A stretch of 64,000 bases of DNA. It comes from Glebionis coronaria (Eukaryota > Streptophyta > Magnoliopsida > Asterales > Asteraceae). Below are positions 1 to 12,185 of this stretch, one piece after another; position 1 is the stretch's first letter; each line of letters opens with the position of its first letter. Location: NCBI GenBank assembly GCA_025667525.1, contig CM046875.1, positions 118,720,340 to 118,784,339 of the forward strand. The letters run 5' to 3'. The notes below the pieces were generated by a model, which saw only the letters and a program-made list of their open reading frames with translations, was not told the DNA's origin and ran no database searches. Made by a program: the position numbers and the translations under genes.

Positions 1-2685
1 TATTTAAATGCGCGGTTTAATATTAATAAACTATATAAGTATTAATTATTAGACAGAGATATAAACGCAGAAATTAAATACGCAATCCCAGTTTATTTAA
101 ATACTATAAATATTACAGTTTATTCAGAAAATAATTATTAAGTTTCAGAAAAACATTACGTATGTATTATTATTATACAGAAAAGATTTTTACGTTTCAG
201 AAATTTAAAACACGATACACGAACACGTGCTTGAATATTTAAAACACGAAAGTAGAAGTGTTTATGTGGTATGTGGGCTGCATTTTAAAACAAGAAACAA
301 AGGAGTTGGGCTTTTAGGCCAGCCCTTGTCAAGAGAAAGAAAAAACGGGGCATACCCCCCTTTGGTGTTAATCAGACGTAGAAAAAAAAGGTTTAGGGTT
401 TGATGCTTTTGTGAGTGGCCGCCGGGGTAAACAAGAAACAAGGGTGTCAGATTCTTTTTTTTTCTTCTTTGATTCGTGATCATGATCATCATTCTTCTAG
501 CAATCCCATCACGGTAATCGTCAATCCTTCTTTCATTTATAACCAGATTTTAAAACATAGTAAACAAGGGAATGAAGCAAAATTAATTAATAGGGTGTCG
601 TGTGTGTCTTTCTTACGAAAACCGAGACCCAAAAGTTCTCGGTGTGTTATCTTCAGGCCAGCCGTGACCTATAAGGGCGGCGTGGTGTTGTTCTTTTGGC
701 CCTGCCGTGAACAGCAACCCCAAACAGTGGGTAATCGAGCAATGAGTGTCGGGTTTTGGTGTAGATGCATAATACCGATACTTAGATGTCTCGGTGACCC
801 TTCTCTTCCCAGCCGTGACCCACACAGGGGCGGCTTGGGACTGTTTTCGACCAACCAAGGCTAAAAGAACCCACCAGGTGTGTTTGTTATTGAAACAGTG
901 GGTATAAGACGCAACAGCATGGGTGTTTGGGTTTAAATTCGTCCAGCAGGGGTGTTTGGGATTAACAGGCCATAAGGGTACGTTTGGGTTTGTAAACAGT
1001 GAACCATAACACTAGCAGTGGGAACGAATGAATAAACAGGGGGAAACTATTAACTAGCAGTGGAAACGAATGAATAAACATGGGGAAACTATTAACTAAC
1101 AGTGGGAAGCAAGCAGTGGGAATATATTAAAATACAAGGATTTACTTTATTTATTTAAATCTTTTTATAAATAAGTTGTATTAAATAAATTTAATTAATT
1201 GTTTTGTGTTATTACTTAATGAGTAACATAAAATTAATCCTTTTATTTACTTTAAACATGTGACTTGTTTTAATGATTTAAAATTTTAGAAAAACTAAAT
1301 TGGAAAACCTTTCAGATTTTAGTAGTTCTATTTATGGCAGGATTACTATTTATAGTAATATTTTAAATACCAGATTACAGTAGATTACCATAATCAGAAT
1401 ACCGTATAATATACATTGATCAAGAATACAAGATATACGATATTCAGTAATCATTTAGAGAACAGTCAGATTTATCAGAGATACATCGGACTATAAGATT
1501 TACCAGATTTTACATAAACATGAATAAAGAATAAAATAAATCAAACTAAGAATAGATAAAATCAGTAACAGTAAATAGTAATCAGCCGACTTATTGCTGT
1601 CCATTATTTTGTAGTATCCGTGAAGTCGGAGTAGACCTTTCAGCTTCCGTTCTTATTTCATTACTGGACACGAGGTACGGATTTTCCGTCCTTTAAGCAA
1701 GGACTTCCTTTTATGCATGATTAGGATTCCCCGTCTGCAGCCAAATGTTTTTCCCCGTATGTGTTTAAGATTATCAGAAATCATGTTAAAAACGAAATAA
1801 GTTGCCTGAGCATTATATACAAGCACGACCAGTTTATGTACTAGTTACGGAGGTACCGTAACCACGGCACTAGAGGCACCGGTGTCGTGACTCACATGCA
1901 GGAGAGTGATATCCTGCATCGTCCCACTCATGTTCACGTTGGCCATTTTTATATGTATGTTTAGTGGGGCGTATGGATGCATCCTAGGCTTATAAGTGTT
2001 ACAAGTTATCAGGGTGAATGTGGTGTGTGCTCTACATCCTTCACATTGGAGCTGATCCCTCCACCCAGCACAGTTATTTAGAGGTCACCCCTCTACAGCA
2101 TGACGAGGTCACCCCTCCAGTTATTCATGCACGGTTTTTACAGCACGTGACCTATATAAGCTCTCGCAATTAAAATACAGTAAATGCATGTTTTCAGATT
2201 TAACAGATAACAGTTCAGCTTTATTATTGATAAATCAGACTTTATAGATTAGACATAGATTTCCGCTGCAACTTTACTTATCAGTCTTACAGCTCCAGTA
2301 TTTCATCGTCTGTTTCATTTCAGTAATTTCCTTATCATGTTTTATATCCGTTCACTGAGCGTTATGCTCAGCCGTAGTTCCCTTTCATGTTCTAACGGCA
2401 GGTACACCAGGACACTCTTAGGATTCTGAGAGCCTGTGCATTTGGATGGAAGCTATCCAGACTTCTTACTTTATGTACTTACATTATTCTGCTTATTTGG
2501 ACATTGTTTAGTCCTTTCCTTCAGTATTTTTTTACTTTTCATGTTTTGGGCTTATGTTTGGATTGCCGATGTTTGATTTCGGTATTTCCGTTATGGTCGG
2601 TTAATGTTTTAGGACATTTACCTTATGCTTTGATGACACGCCATAATTACACGTAACGGTCCACTTACCCAAGTGGGGTGTTACA
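1..2685 (+). mobile_element. Right-hand LTR of a Tekay-like Ty3/gypsy element (left end outside window)
   Basis: This stretch has no believable coding region. From about 1600 to 2685 it is collinear with the 3' two thirds of the young Tekay LTR at 26871-29046. Shared landmarks are the TTAGGATTCCCCGT motif, three consecutive hairpins (about 1843-1920), a TATA box, and the end GGGGTGTTACA. It stops at 2685 and the next five bases are gttat (2686-2690), after which element A's LTR resumes in mid-LTR in the opposite orientation. It is therefore the 3' LTR of an element inserted into A's 3' LTR, or a solo LTR. The left end and the matching target-site copy lie outside the window. Bases 1-1600 match the young Tekay LTR only loosely, so the start of the LTR is not located. 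Confidence 0.8.
2153..2160 (+). promoter_or_regulatory. Candidate LTR TATA box (TATATAAG)
   Basis: TATATAAG follows CACGTGACC in the same context as in the young Tekay LTRs at 28506 and 36085. It is the best core-promoter candidate in this LTR. The transcription start is not known. Confidence 0.5.
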
Positions 2686-5031
2686 GTTATGGTTATGGTA
2701 CCTCCATAACTAGGTGAAACTGGTCATGCATGTATATGGCTTTAGGTATCTAATTAAACATAAGCAATTCAAAAACATATAAAACATATACTGGGAAAAC
2801 AGTTGGCTGCATACGGGGAATCCTAATAAGAAAAGAATGTCCATACTGAAAGGACGGAGAATCCGTACCTTGTGTCCAGTGAACAGAAAAGATGAACGGA
2901 AGAGAGTCCTACTTCGATCTCACTAATGCTACATAGATAATATACGTGTATAAGTATTCTGATTACTGTATACGTAACTGGTTTTATATCATGTCTTAGG
3001 TTGTTTTATATGTTCATGTCATGTTTTACTGATTTTATCGTTATACTGTGTTTATCGTGTATTCTGTCTATTTTGATTAAGTATTACTTGTAATTCTTGT
3101 ATTATTATACTTGTTGTGGAATAATAAGTAACTTTCTAAAAATAGCAGTTTTCCTAAAATAGAAAGTTTTCAAAAATAAAAAGTTTCCAAAAATAGATTT
3201 ACCGCTTAAAATAGATAAGTTTATAAAAATAGAAAGTTTCCATAAATAGATTAGCTGCTTAAAATAAATAAGTTTCTAAAAATAGAAAGTTTCCATATTT
3301 AGAAATAAGCTGGATTATTAAGCTAATAATATAAGCTTAAGTGTTTACTTATTAATATTCTAAGTCATGTGATTAAATAGTATAGTTTATTAATTATTAC
3401 CTGTAAATTAAATAAACTATAAGCTATAGGATTTAATTAAATATAATCATTATTTAATTAAATTAAATGGTTAAAATACTTAGATTTAAACATGTATTAA
3501 TACTTATATTAATATAACCTAAGTCATGGAAATTAATTAATTATAAGTCATATTTTTAATAATTAATTAATTACTTAGTCTAAATTAAATAAATAAATAC
3601 TTAGGTTAAAATCTTGTATTTATTAAATAATAATAATAATAAACCTAAGTCCATGATGAATTAAATTAATTACATGTCACGTTATTAATTAATTTAATTT
3701 TCTAAAAAAAAATATACTTGTAAAATGATTAAGCTTGTAAAATGATTAAGCTTGTAAAAATAACTCAGCTTGGAAAACTTGAATAAAACGTAACTTGTAG
3801 AAAAGATTCCCGTGACCAACCCCGAACCCGTGAAATACAATAAGTCAAGTCGAGATCCAAACCCACAACTACACACCACAGCCCTATGGCTGTGGTTTCT
3901 GCCACCGGCAGCAGGTGGTTTCCCCCGGCTTGATCGGGTTCCCACTGTCGAGCCAAACAGCCTCCTTGTAGGGTTGGTGTTGCTGCTGATTGCGCAGGCA
4001 GCCACTGGCAATTGCCAGTTCCCCCTATTGCGTACCAATTTCCCACCGAGAGCATAAAGCTCTCAGTTCCCACTGTCTACCAAACGCAGCCCTTGCTGCT
4101 GCCACTGGTAAGCCAAACGCACCCTACTGCTAGCAGCTTTAGGGTTGCGGCTGTTTGTACAAACCAACCATCGAGAGTTGCAAGGCTCTCGGTTTGCATG
4201 AGAACACCACAAAACCCGACCCTCATTGATTCAATACGTGTTTGATACTGCTTTTAACATTAACTATTTCATGAATTTGTTTTTAAGTAACTTAATTAAA
4301 AGAAAAGTAAACAAGAGAGGAGATTGGAGATACCGGATCTTGTAAGGTTAACCAATAGTGAACACGAACAACACTTGAACCCAAATCGAAGATCAATTCA
4401 CTGTTCCTTTTCCTTGTTTCTCTTGAAAACCTGGCGGCCTATATGAACCCTAGTAGGGTTTTATAAATTTTTGTTTTTTACCAAATAATGGGATTCAGGC
4501 GTGTGTTTTTGTTTAGTTTCCTTTGGTGGGTTTTGGGCCTTGGGCCCTTTTGATTCTCTGCCCAAACAACCGGCCAAACACCCCTTTTAATCTAGTGTTT
4601 CATATTCCGTGTTTAATTTACGTAAGTGTATGCTCGTGTTTGAGTTCTCGTGTTTTAGCTTCTTGTCAAGTTTAGAGTATCTTACGTAAATGCATATTAA
4701 TGAGTAATTAGTATACATAACCCTTGTCGTGAAATACTAAGTTCAAAGTTTTAATCTTTTCATGTTACAATGTATACTTGTACGTAAACGGTATGCGTCG
4801 TCTAATAATACATACACGTAGTCACATGTTCGTAATTTAATGTTCGATTATAATTATTATAATTAATAAGTATCGTGTATTAATACATACTTAATATATA
4901 TCGTGTAATAACACGTACGTAGTTCTTGTAATTAGTATTCGTGACCCGTTTTCATGTTATAAAAGGAAAGTTTTAACTTGTATGTACGATTATTAGGTGT
5001 ACTGTTCATGGTAAATCATGCGGGTTTTACA
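2686..5031 (-). repeat. Element A 3' LTR (partial)
   Basis: The segment from 2686 to about 4475 matches 62236-64000, which belongs to A's 5' LTR. The right boundary is the LTR end ...GGTTTTACA at 5031, followed by a polypurine tract read on the minus strand. The left boundary at 2686 is mid-LTR, because the LTR at 1-2685 inserted at a gttat site that is intact in the other copy (62236-62240). The segment contains a 17-bp minisatellite (about 3128-3300), an AT-rich stretch with TTAATTAA-type words (3330-3700), and a GC-rich hairpin cluster (3830-4200). Apparent ORFs in the GC-rich part are not conserved as proteins. Confidence 0.85.
3830..4200. other. GC-rich hairpin and palindrome cluster in element A LTR
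   Basis: This is an island of higher GC content in an otherwise AT-rich LTR. It contains a perfect 16-bp palindrome, ACTGGCAATTGCCAGT (4004-4019). It also has a hairpin with CCACAGCC/GGCTGTGG arms around 3877-3896, and paired GAGAGC/GCTCTC arms around 4050 and 4170. The copy in A's 5' LTR (63355-63725) keeps the palindrome, and two of its hairpins are better paired. Confidence 0.7.
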
Positions 5032-5984
5032 ACTCTTCTCCCTTAAAAAGAATAATTCGTCCCCGAATTATAGATAAAGTAAACTGAAAGAGAAACATAC
5101 CTGAATCAAACTGAGAGGGTATGTAAGATAAAAGGACCTGAAGGTGACATGGTAGAAAGGAACGTGGAACGTGACATGTCTTGAAGGGACATGGAACGTG
5201 ACGTGACTGAAAGAACGTATCTACTTGATAAGCGAAAACGGATAAGAAGTCTGGATGGACTCCTCCGTTCCAAGTGGCTTCCCGCCCAGTACGGTCCTCT
5301 AAACGGTCTTGGTGGAAATAATAATATTAGTCTTCATGACTTTTGGTTGACGATACAGAAAGTTTCTGGTTCATCAACATAAGATAGATCCCCTGAATTT
5401 GATCGAGGGAATAAGAATTAACGTGCAAGGATAACTGAAATGTTATGGTGCAAAAAAATCTAACTTAACTGAAAATTAGCAACGATGCGCGAGATATATT
5501 GAAACGTAGTACGTGAAAAATTTTGAACGTGATACGTGAAAATTTTTGAACGTGATACGTGGAGATATGGCGAGTGTAGTATGAGCAACATATCGTGATC
5601 CATGATACATGTAACAAATTGTGAACGTGATATGAGAAACGTGGAATGAACATGACATGTGAAACATATCGTGAACATGTAATACAACTGCGGTAACGCC
5701 AAACGCTACAAGGTGAGACGTGGAATGTGACGTGAAACGTCTATATGAGGATAGGGAGTTATACTAAACTTGAGTCTGTTCTCTCCAGTTCCTGTAAAAC
5801 TTCCCAGAACGAAGATGAACGTAAAATCGTAAGCCACGATACGATCATGAACGTGAATAGTGTCATGAACCTGAGCGTGAAAGCAAGTCGTGAACGTAAA
5901 TAAGGAGCACAAATGCGAACCTTTGTCTGGCTCGTTAGCTGGGGGATTACCAAGTGATCAGATGAGCCTTGGCTGGAACACGTC

Positions 5985-6140
5985 CGATCAATCTGTTGGT
6001 TCTGAAATCCTTGCAGATGTAAAGATTCTACATACTTGGTCAAACGGTTGACAATAACCCAGATAGCACCATGCTTTCTTTTGGGTTTGCGTTAATCTGG
6101 TAACCAAAATCCATGGAGATCTTGTCCCATTTCTGTTCAC
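5985..6140 (-). pseudogene. Integrase core remnant, element A
   Basis: Read on the minus strand from 6140, the sequence gives a [12 protein letters not shown] start of the Ty3/gypsy integrase catalytic core (bases 6101-6140). A region recalling the NRLIGRVPA-type text follows, broken by stops. The intact counterpart in this window is the Tekay integrase near 33285. The fragment is non-functional. Confidence 0.7.
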
Positions 6141-6420
6141 AATTTCTGATGATGGAAAAACATCCTAGTCTGTTTGTGTTCTATCTTAGCATGTTGGTAT
6201 GTCAGGTACTTAGATATGAACGTAACTATATCTTGCTTCGTAGAAACTTGATACATAGAAATTTGCGGAACTATAAGTCTCCGAAATTAGACTTCTCTTA
6301 GCGTAGGATTTTCTTTGAACTCCTAACGTAGTGTAGGGTTCTCACCTTTACGCATAAGTTGAGTCATGTTGAGATTAACCGTGAGAATCCATGTGATTCA
6401 GCGTGTCACTGTAATCAACC

Positions 6421-6870
6421 AGAATTTATATTGGAAAATTTCAAGGTGAAAATTCTTCTGTCGTAGAATTTGCAACATAGTGCAAATATGGTCATCTCGC
6501 TCTTCCCTAGACTTAGAGAAAATCAGGTTATCCTTGATGAACACTGATGAATTTTTTTACGAGTTCATGGAAACTCAATTTATTAAGTCCATAATGCTGC
6601 TGGGGCATTTATGAGACTAAATACACAATCATGAATCTAGCATGACCGAGTTGTGCACGAATAGCAGTCATGGAAATGTCCTGCTCTTTCACTCGTCACT
6701 GTTGGCAGCATGATTATGAATCCGATCTTGGAAAGTGTTTTAACACCCTAAAGTCGATTGGACAGGTTGTCAATACGTGGAGGAGAATAACGGTTATGAA
6801 TGGTGATTTGTTTTAAATCGACGGTAGTCGACACATAATCTCATGTTACCGTCCTTCTTCTTGAAGGTTC
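6421..6870 (-). pseudogene. Reverse transcriptase remnant, element A
   Basis: The minus strand at 6821-6867 encodes KKKDGNMRLCVDYR, a close match to the conserved RT motif of the intact Tekay pol. About 400 bp further along the element (6421-6475) another RT stretch ending in FQYKFWL is recognisable. Stops and frame changes lie between them. It is a decayed gypsy RT and cannot be translated. Confidence 0.8.
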
Positions 6871-7589
6871 TTTCAGAATGTATGGGAAGATTTTGGAATA
6901 ATCGGTTGGTTATGCGTAAAAGGAAATTTAGTGGTCGTGTCTTAACTAACAACTAAAAAATTTTAGCAGTCATGACTAACAAAGCACGTGCTTGGAAAGC
7001 ATAGATAATTTGTACAAATTTTCCGGATGGAAAACCATGTTGAACGTATTCAGGAGCCTGAACATTACTGTACATAATCATGAATCATAGCATGGTGTGC
7101 TGTTCGTAGCCCATAATTAGGATTAAATTCAACTCGCATCTGTCCGAGGTAATGCGTTAGCAGTTTGGATCTTATCATTAGGCTGATGGAAAACCTTCGT
7201 ATACATGGGGAATACGAATGGCATCCTTTATGGTCATGAATATATGAAATATGGGTGCAAGAAATGATAGTGTCATCGAGCAAACGTGACAGATCTCACT
7301 GACATGCCGGTGATGGTACTAAAATTCTTGTGGCCTGATTAATACATGGCACAATAAAATGGATATACCCCTTAGAGGGTATCCTGAAATTCTTAGGGAT
7401 GTTCCAGAATTGGAAGTGAGTCATGTGTCTTGACTCGTGTCTTGGGAAATATAAGCATGACATGTGTCTTGATTGGTGTCTTAACATGTGTCTTCAGAAA
7501 GTATACGTGAGACATGTGTCTTGACTTATGTCTTGACATGTGTCTCGAGATGTGAAATGAATAGAACTACAAATATTAGGTTATTATGC

Positions 7590-7960
7590 CATAATTGGTG
7601 GATCGGTTGGACGACTGATCCTTTGTATTTCTGATCACGTCCGAGGCCGGAGCTTCGGTTGCGACTGCTAGGATAGTTGTTGTCATAGTAGTGGTTACTA
7701 TCGTCTTGTCAGTCAGTTCCATGACGGTCATTCTCATGACTGTGATTCATGTAACTATTCAGCTGAGTGGCCGGCTGGTACCGGTTCTCACTCATATGAT
7801 TGAAACGGCAATGAATGACGTGTGACATGTAACTAAGAATTAGAGACAATGATTGATGGAAATCATCTGGTGGTGAAGCATCTTCTCGTCCGATCGCTTT
7901 GATCTAACGCCTTTGTCTTCGTCTCGTAAGGTCTCCAGGTTGTGAACAGCATCAGCATCT
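7590..7960 (-). pseudogene. Gag C-terminal remnant, element A
   Basis: This is the homologue of 48217-48671 in element B. It recalls an Arg/Asn/Asp/His-rich Gag tail preceded by an NLEML-type helix, as in the intact Tekay Gag (ARDIEML). It is broken by stops in A. No N-terminal Gag domain can be recognised between this remnant and the leader. Confidence 0.55.
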
Positions 7961-8689
7961 CGTAGCGTCTCTAAAATCCGCAACATCAACCCTTAGTAAC
8001 ATCTCCAAGCTATGAGCGGAATCATCAATCTTGTAGAGTATCAGCAAGTGGAGTACACCTGAGATGATTTAGAATCGACTAGCGAATACTCGTGGAGCAT
8101 TGCAAGTAAAGTACACATGGATTAAGGTACTTGTAATACACATGGAATACGGTACATAGGGTACACATGGAATGTACATGTAATGATCGGTATGGGGTCG
8201 ATCATCTAACATGATTTTAAAGGAAATATAATCGGTTAAACGGTTAGAAAAACCATCATGATAACCTGGCAATGCCAGTATATACCTCATTCTGGTTGCA
8301 TAGAGAAAATTTAACGTGTGGTTAAACGAATTTCAACAATGATTTTTTTTCTTGAAAGCATGATTAATGAAAATCAACCATGACTATCATGAAAGTAGGA
8401 TTTAAGTGAACTCCAACAGTGTCTTGCATGAAAGCATAAACAACAAAAGAGACGTAAGACGTAATCAATCATTAAGACAAAATCATCATGAAGAAACATG
8501 AAACAACTTATCATGAAGGATGAAACCGAAGTTATATAACATAATCAGCATGAAACTAAAGTTAACCATGATAGTATGAAGACATGCTTGACAGAAAAAC
8601 ATATTAACTTATGAGGGGACATGAAAAAAATGTATGCCAATAAATCATGAGAAAAAATTTATGCATGAAAACAGTGCATGAATACATGA

Positions 8690-11627
8690 TGTAACACCCC
8701 ATTTTGATAATGGAATGTCACGCGTAATTATGGCGTGTCATCAAAGCATACAAGGATAAATGTCTAAAACATTACATGACCATAGGGATAACCGGAATCA
8801 AACATCGGTTCCCAAAATAAGCCCAAAACATAATAAATCAAAAGAAATGAATGAAAGACTAAACAAGCATAAGTATATGAGGGCAAGAAGGAAAAGAAGT
8901 CTCTAGCAGCTTCCATCCTATGCACGTCCTCCAAATGCTCGAGTCTTCCCTAGGGTACCTGCCGTTTTGGGACATGGAAAGGAAAGTAACGGCTGAGCAA
9001 AACGCTCAGTGCACGGATATAGACATAGTATGAATGACTAAGCATAATAAAGACTTAATAGCAGCGGAAATGAATAAGTCTTGGAAAACCTGGAACCTGT
9101 TCATAAAACTGGTTTTATAGTTTGAAAAGCCTTATGTTTATCATATGAAAACTGTTTAACATATTTTACCATTAGCCAATATAGGTCATGAAAATCCACC
9201 GTGCATGAATACTTGGAGGGGTGACCTCATCATGCAAATTAGAGGGGCTGCCTCTAATTTAATATACTAGTTTTTTGGGTAGGAGGGATCAGCTCCTTGT
9301 GAAGGATGCAAGGCACACACCACATTCACCATGAAATCCTGACTGAAAACATGTAACTAGGATGCACCCATACACCCCACATGATAAATATAATATAAAT
9401 GGCCAAAAGCTGAAGGGACGCCACGAGCAATCACTCCGCCGTGGTGAAGTCATAACATCAGTGCCTCTAATGTTATGGTTATGGTACCTCCATAACTAGG
9501 TGAAACTGGTCATGCATGTATATGGCTATAGGTATTCTTAATTAAACATAAGCAAATCAAACACATAACTTATACTACGGGAAAACATTTGGCTGCATAC
9601 GGGGAATCCTAATAAGGAAGAATATCCATACTGAAAGGACGGGAATCCGTACCTTATATCCAGTGAACGAAGAAGATGAACTGAGAGGAATCCTACTTCC
9701 GTATCACTAATGCTACATAAATACATACATGAATAAGTATCTGCTTACTAAATACGTAGCTGGTTTAATGTCATGTCTTAGCTTATTTTATATGTTCTTA
9801 CCATGTTTTACTGTTTTAAGCCTTAAACTGTGCTTATCTTATATTCTGTTTACTCTGATTAAGTATTTCTGGTATTTCATGTATTATTATACTTACTGTG
9901 TAATAATAAGTAACTTTCTAAAAATAGCAGGTTTCCAAAAATAGAAAGTTTCCAAAAATAGAAAGTTACCAAAAATAGAAAGTTTTCAAAAATAGAAAGT
10001 TTCCAAAAATAGATAGTTTCCAAAAATAGAATTACTGCTTAAAATAGATAAGTTTCTAAAAATAGAAAGTTTCCATAAATAGATCAACTGCCTTAATTAA
10101 ATAAGTTTCCATAAATAGATTAACTGTCTGAAATAAATAAGTTTCTAAAAATAGAAGGTTTCCATAAATAGATTAGCTTCCTTATTTAATTAAGTTTCTA
10201 AAAATAGAAAGTTTCCATAATTAGAAATAAGCTGGTTAAATAAGCTAAGTATATAAGCCTAAGTGTTTTCATGATTATTTTCTAAGTCATATGATATAAT
10301 GTATAGTTTAATAATTATTTCATGTAATTAAATTAAACTATAGGTTAAAATATTTAATTAAAGTATAACATGTTTTTAATTAAATAAAGTTAAATACTTA
10401 GGTTAAAATATGTATAATTATTTATTAATAATATAACCTAAGTCATGTAAATTAATTAATTATAACCATGGTTTTTAAATAATTAATTAATTATAAGTCT
10501 AAAATATAAAAATACTTAGGTTAAATAATTTCATGATTATTAATAATTAAAATAACCTAAGTCATGTAATTAAATTAATCATGTCATATTATTAATTTAA
10601 TTTTAACATAAGATCATAAAAAAATAAAAAAACTAAACATACACTATGAACCGGATCTAGACTAAAAACCATGAACCGGACATGAAATCGACACCATACC
10701 CCGAACAAAATCAGGGTACCCCTTGTCTTGATGCTACCGTGGGACCCACACCAACCAACCAGGACCATATGGTCTCGGTGGTGGTCGGATGGCCAAATCG
10801 AAACCCCCTCGGGTTCGGTGTAGGCTGCGGCCAAAACAAACTCCCCTTAAAACATTACTTTTGATTTTATTAAATCCCAATTCATGTTAGATCTATGATC
10901 TAATTAGGTTTTATAAAAAAAATATAACATGTTCTTAATTAATAAAAGATCAAATCAAAAGAAAAAGGTTTAAAAGGATTTACCGATTACGTGGATCAAA
11001 AGAATAAAGAACAAACACGAACACCAACAAGAATTCCAAGATCCAAGATCAACAAACACCCCCTTGGTGTGTTTGAAGGTGGCGGCCATAAGAGAAAAAA
11101 AGAAGGAGGAGGAGGATTTTAGGTTTTCTGTAAAATTCTTCTGTAGAAAAAAAATGAGTAGTGTAAATTCCTTAACCTCCTTTTAGTAAAAAATTGATGG
11201 GCTAAGCCCATCCTCCCTCCCTAATTTCGTGGTAATGGGGCCCACAAGGGGTACCCGAATGTTTTCCGTGTCTAAAATATTGGTGTGTTCTCGTGTGTTC
11301 TCATGTTCGTGTTTTACGTGTTCTCGTTAAATATTAACCGTGACTTTATATATTTATTCATGTTCGTAATATATATATATATATACGTAATTAATATTAG
11401 CTCGTGATTAAATTACGTTCATGATTTCATGATCGCATGTTCGTGATTAATTATTGTCAAATAGTTATTGCGTGCTCATGCGTAGTAAAATATTTATCGT
11501 GTTCTAACACGTACGTAATACGTAAAATCCTAACACGTAATCATAATCATGCTATATTAGGAAAGTTTTAATCTAGTACGTACGATCTTAAGGGTACTAT
11601 TCATGGTAAAAGCATGCGGGTTTTACA
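8690..11627 (-). repeat. Element B 3' LTR (2938 bp)
   Basis: The LTR runs from TGTAACACCCC at 8690 to ...GGTTTTACA at 11627, next to a polypurine tract (11628-11640). It contains a triple hairpin module (9421-9497), a 17-bp minisatellite (about 9916-10030, about six copies), AT-rich sequence and a non-coding tail. Compared with the 5' LTR it keeps about 390 bp (about 10571-10960) that are missing there. The position matching the Tekay TATA box reads TATATTGG on the minus strand, so that promoter may be weak. Confidence 0.9.
9421..9497 (-). other. Three-hairpin module in element B LTR
   Basis: Three successive inverted repeats are present. CCACG/CGTGG flanks a loop that contains GAGTGAT on the minus strand. 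CATAACAT/ATGTTATG (9451-9458/9470-9477) follows, and then GTTATGG/CCATAAC around a 5-nt loop. The same order occurs in A and in the Tekay LTRs with different stem bases that still pair. Confidence 0.75.
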
Positions 11628-12185
11628 ACTCTTCCCCCCTAAAAAGAATAATTCGTCCCCGAATTATAGATAACGTAACTGAAAGAGAAACATACCTGAA
11701 TCAAACTGAAAGGGTATGTAAGATTAATGAACGTGCGGGTTTCCTGGCAGAAGGAACGCGGAACGTGACATGTCTTGAAAGGACATGGAACGTGACGTGA
11801 CTGAAAGGACATATATAGTTGATAAGATAAAAATGGATAAAAGTTCGGATGAACTTGTCCATTTCCAAGTGGCCTCCCTCTTGGAACGGTTCCTTCAGAA
11901 GATCTTGACACAAATGATAAACCTTGGTCCTCCTGACCTTGACTTGGAATACGAAGAAATTCTTGGTTATCAACGGAAGGTAGATCCCCTAAATTCGATC
12001 GAGGAAAATAAGAGTTAACGTGCTAGGGTAACTGAAACGTTATGATGCCAGACAATCTGACTTAACTGATAATTAGAAACGATGCGCGAGACATAAAGAA
12101 ACGTAGTACGTGAAAATTTTTGAACGTGATACGTGAAAAATTTTGAACGTGCTACGTGGAGATATGGCGAGTGTAGTATGAGTAA
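11628..12185 (-). pseudogene. Element B interior, 3' portion, with polypurine tract
   Basis: This is the homologue of 5032-5590 in element A. On the minus strand the polypurine tract AGGGGGGAAGAG lies directly against the 3' LTR, preceded by AATTCGGGGACGAATTATT. The rest is a decayed downstream part of pol with short ACGTGATACGTG-type repeats. It ends at the target site agtaa (12181-12185) of the long-LTR element. Confidence 0.8.

Larger units (their letters stand above)
5032..8689 (-). pseudogene. Element A interior: eroded Ty3/gypsy gag-pol
   Basis: No long reading frame survives, but minus-strand fragments recall chromovirus pol in the correct order: integrase core (about 5985-6140), reverse transcriptase (about 6421-6870) and the basic Gag C-terminus (about 7590-7960). 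The polypurine tract lies just inside the 3' LTR (5032-5045), preceded in element direction by AATTCGGGGACGAATTAT, the same context as in the young Tekay element. Element B's interior has the same layout and nearly the same total length. This implies that the ancestor was already defective when the two copies were made. Around 7420-7550 there are CATGTGTCTTGAC-type repeats. Confidence 0.8.

Noticed and set aside
415..864. 149-codon open frame in the left LTR
   Set aside because: It is low-complexity and lies in an LTR. It has no recognisable domain, and the frame is not preserved in related LTRs.
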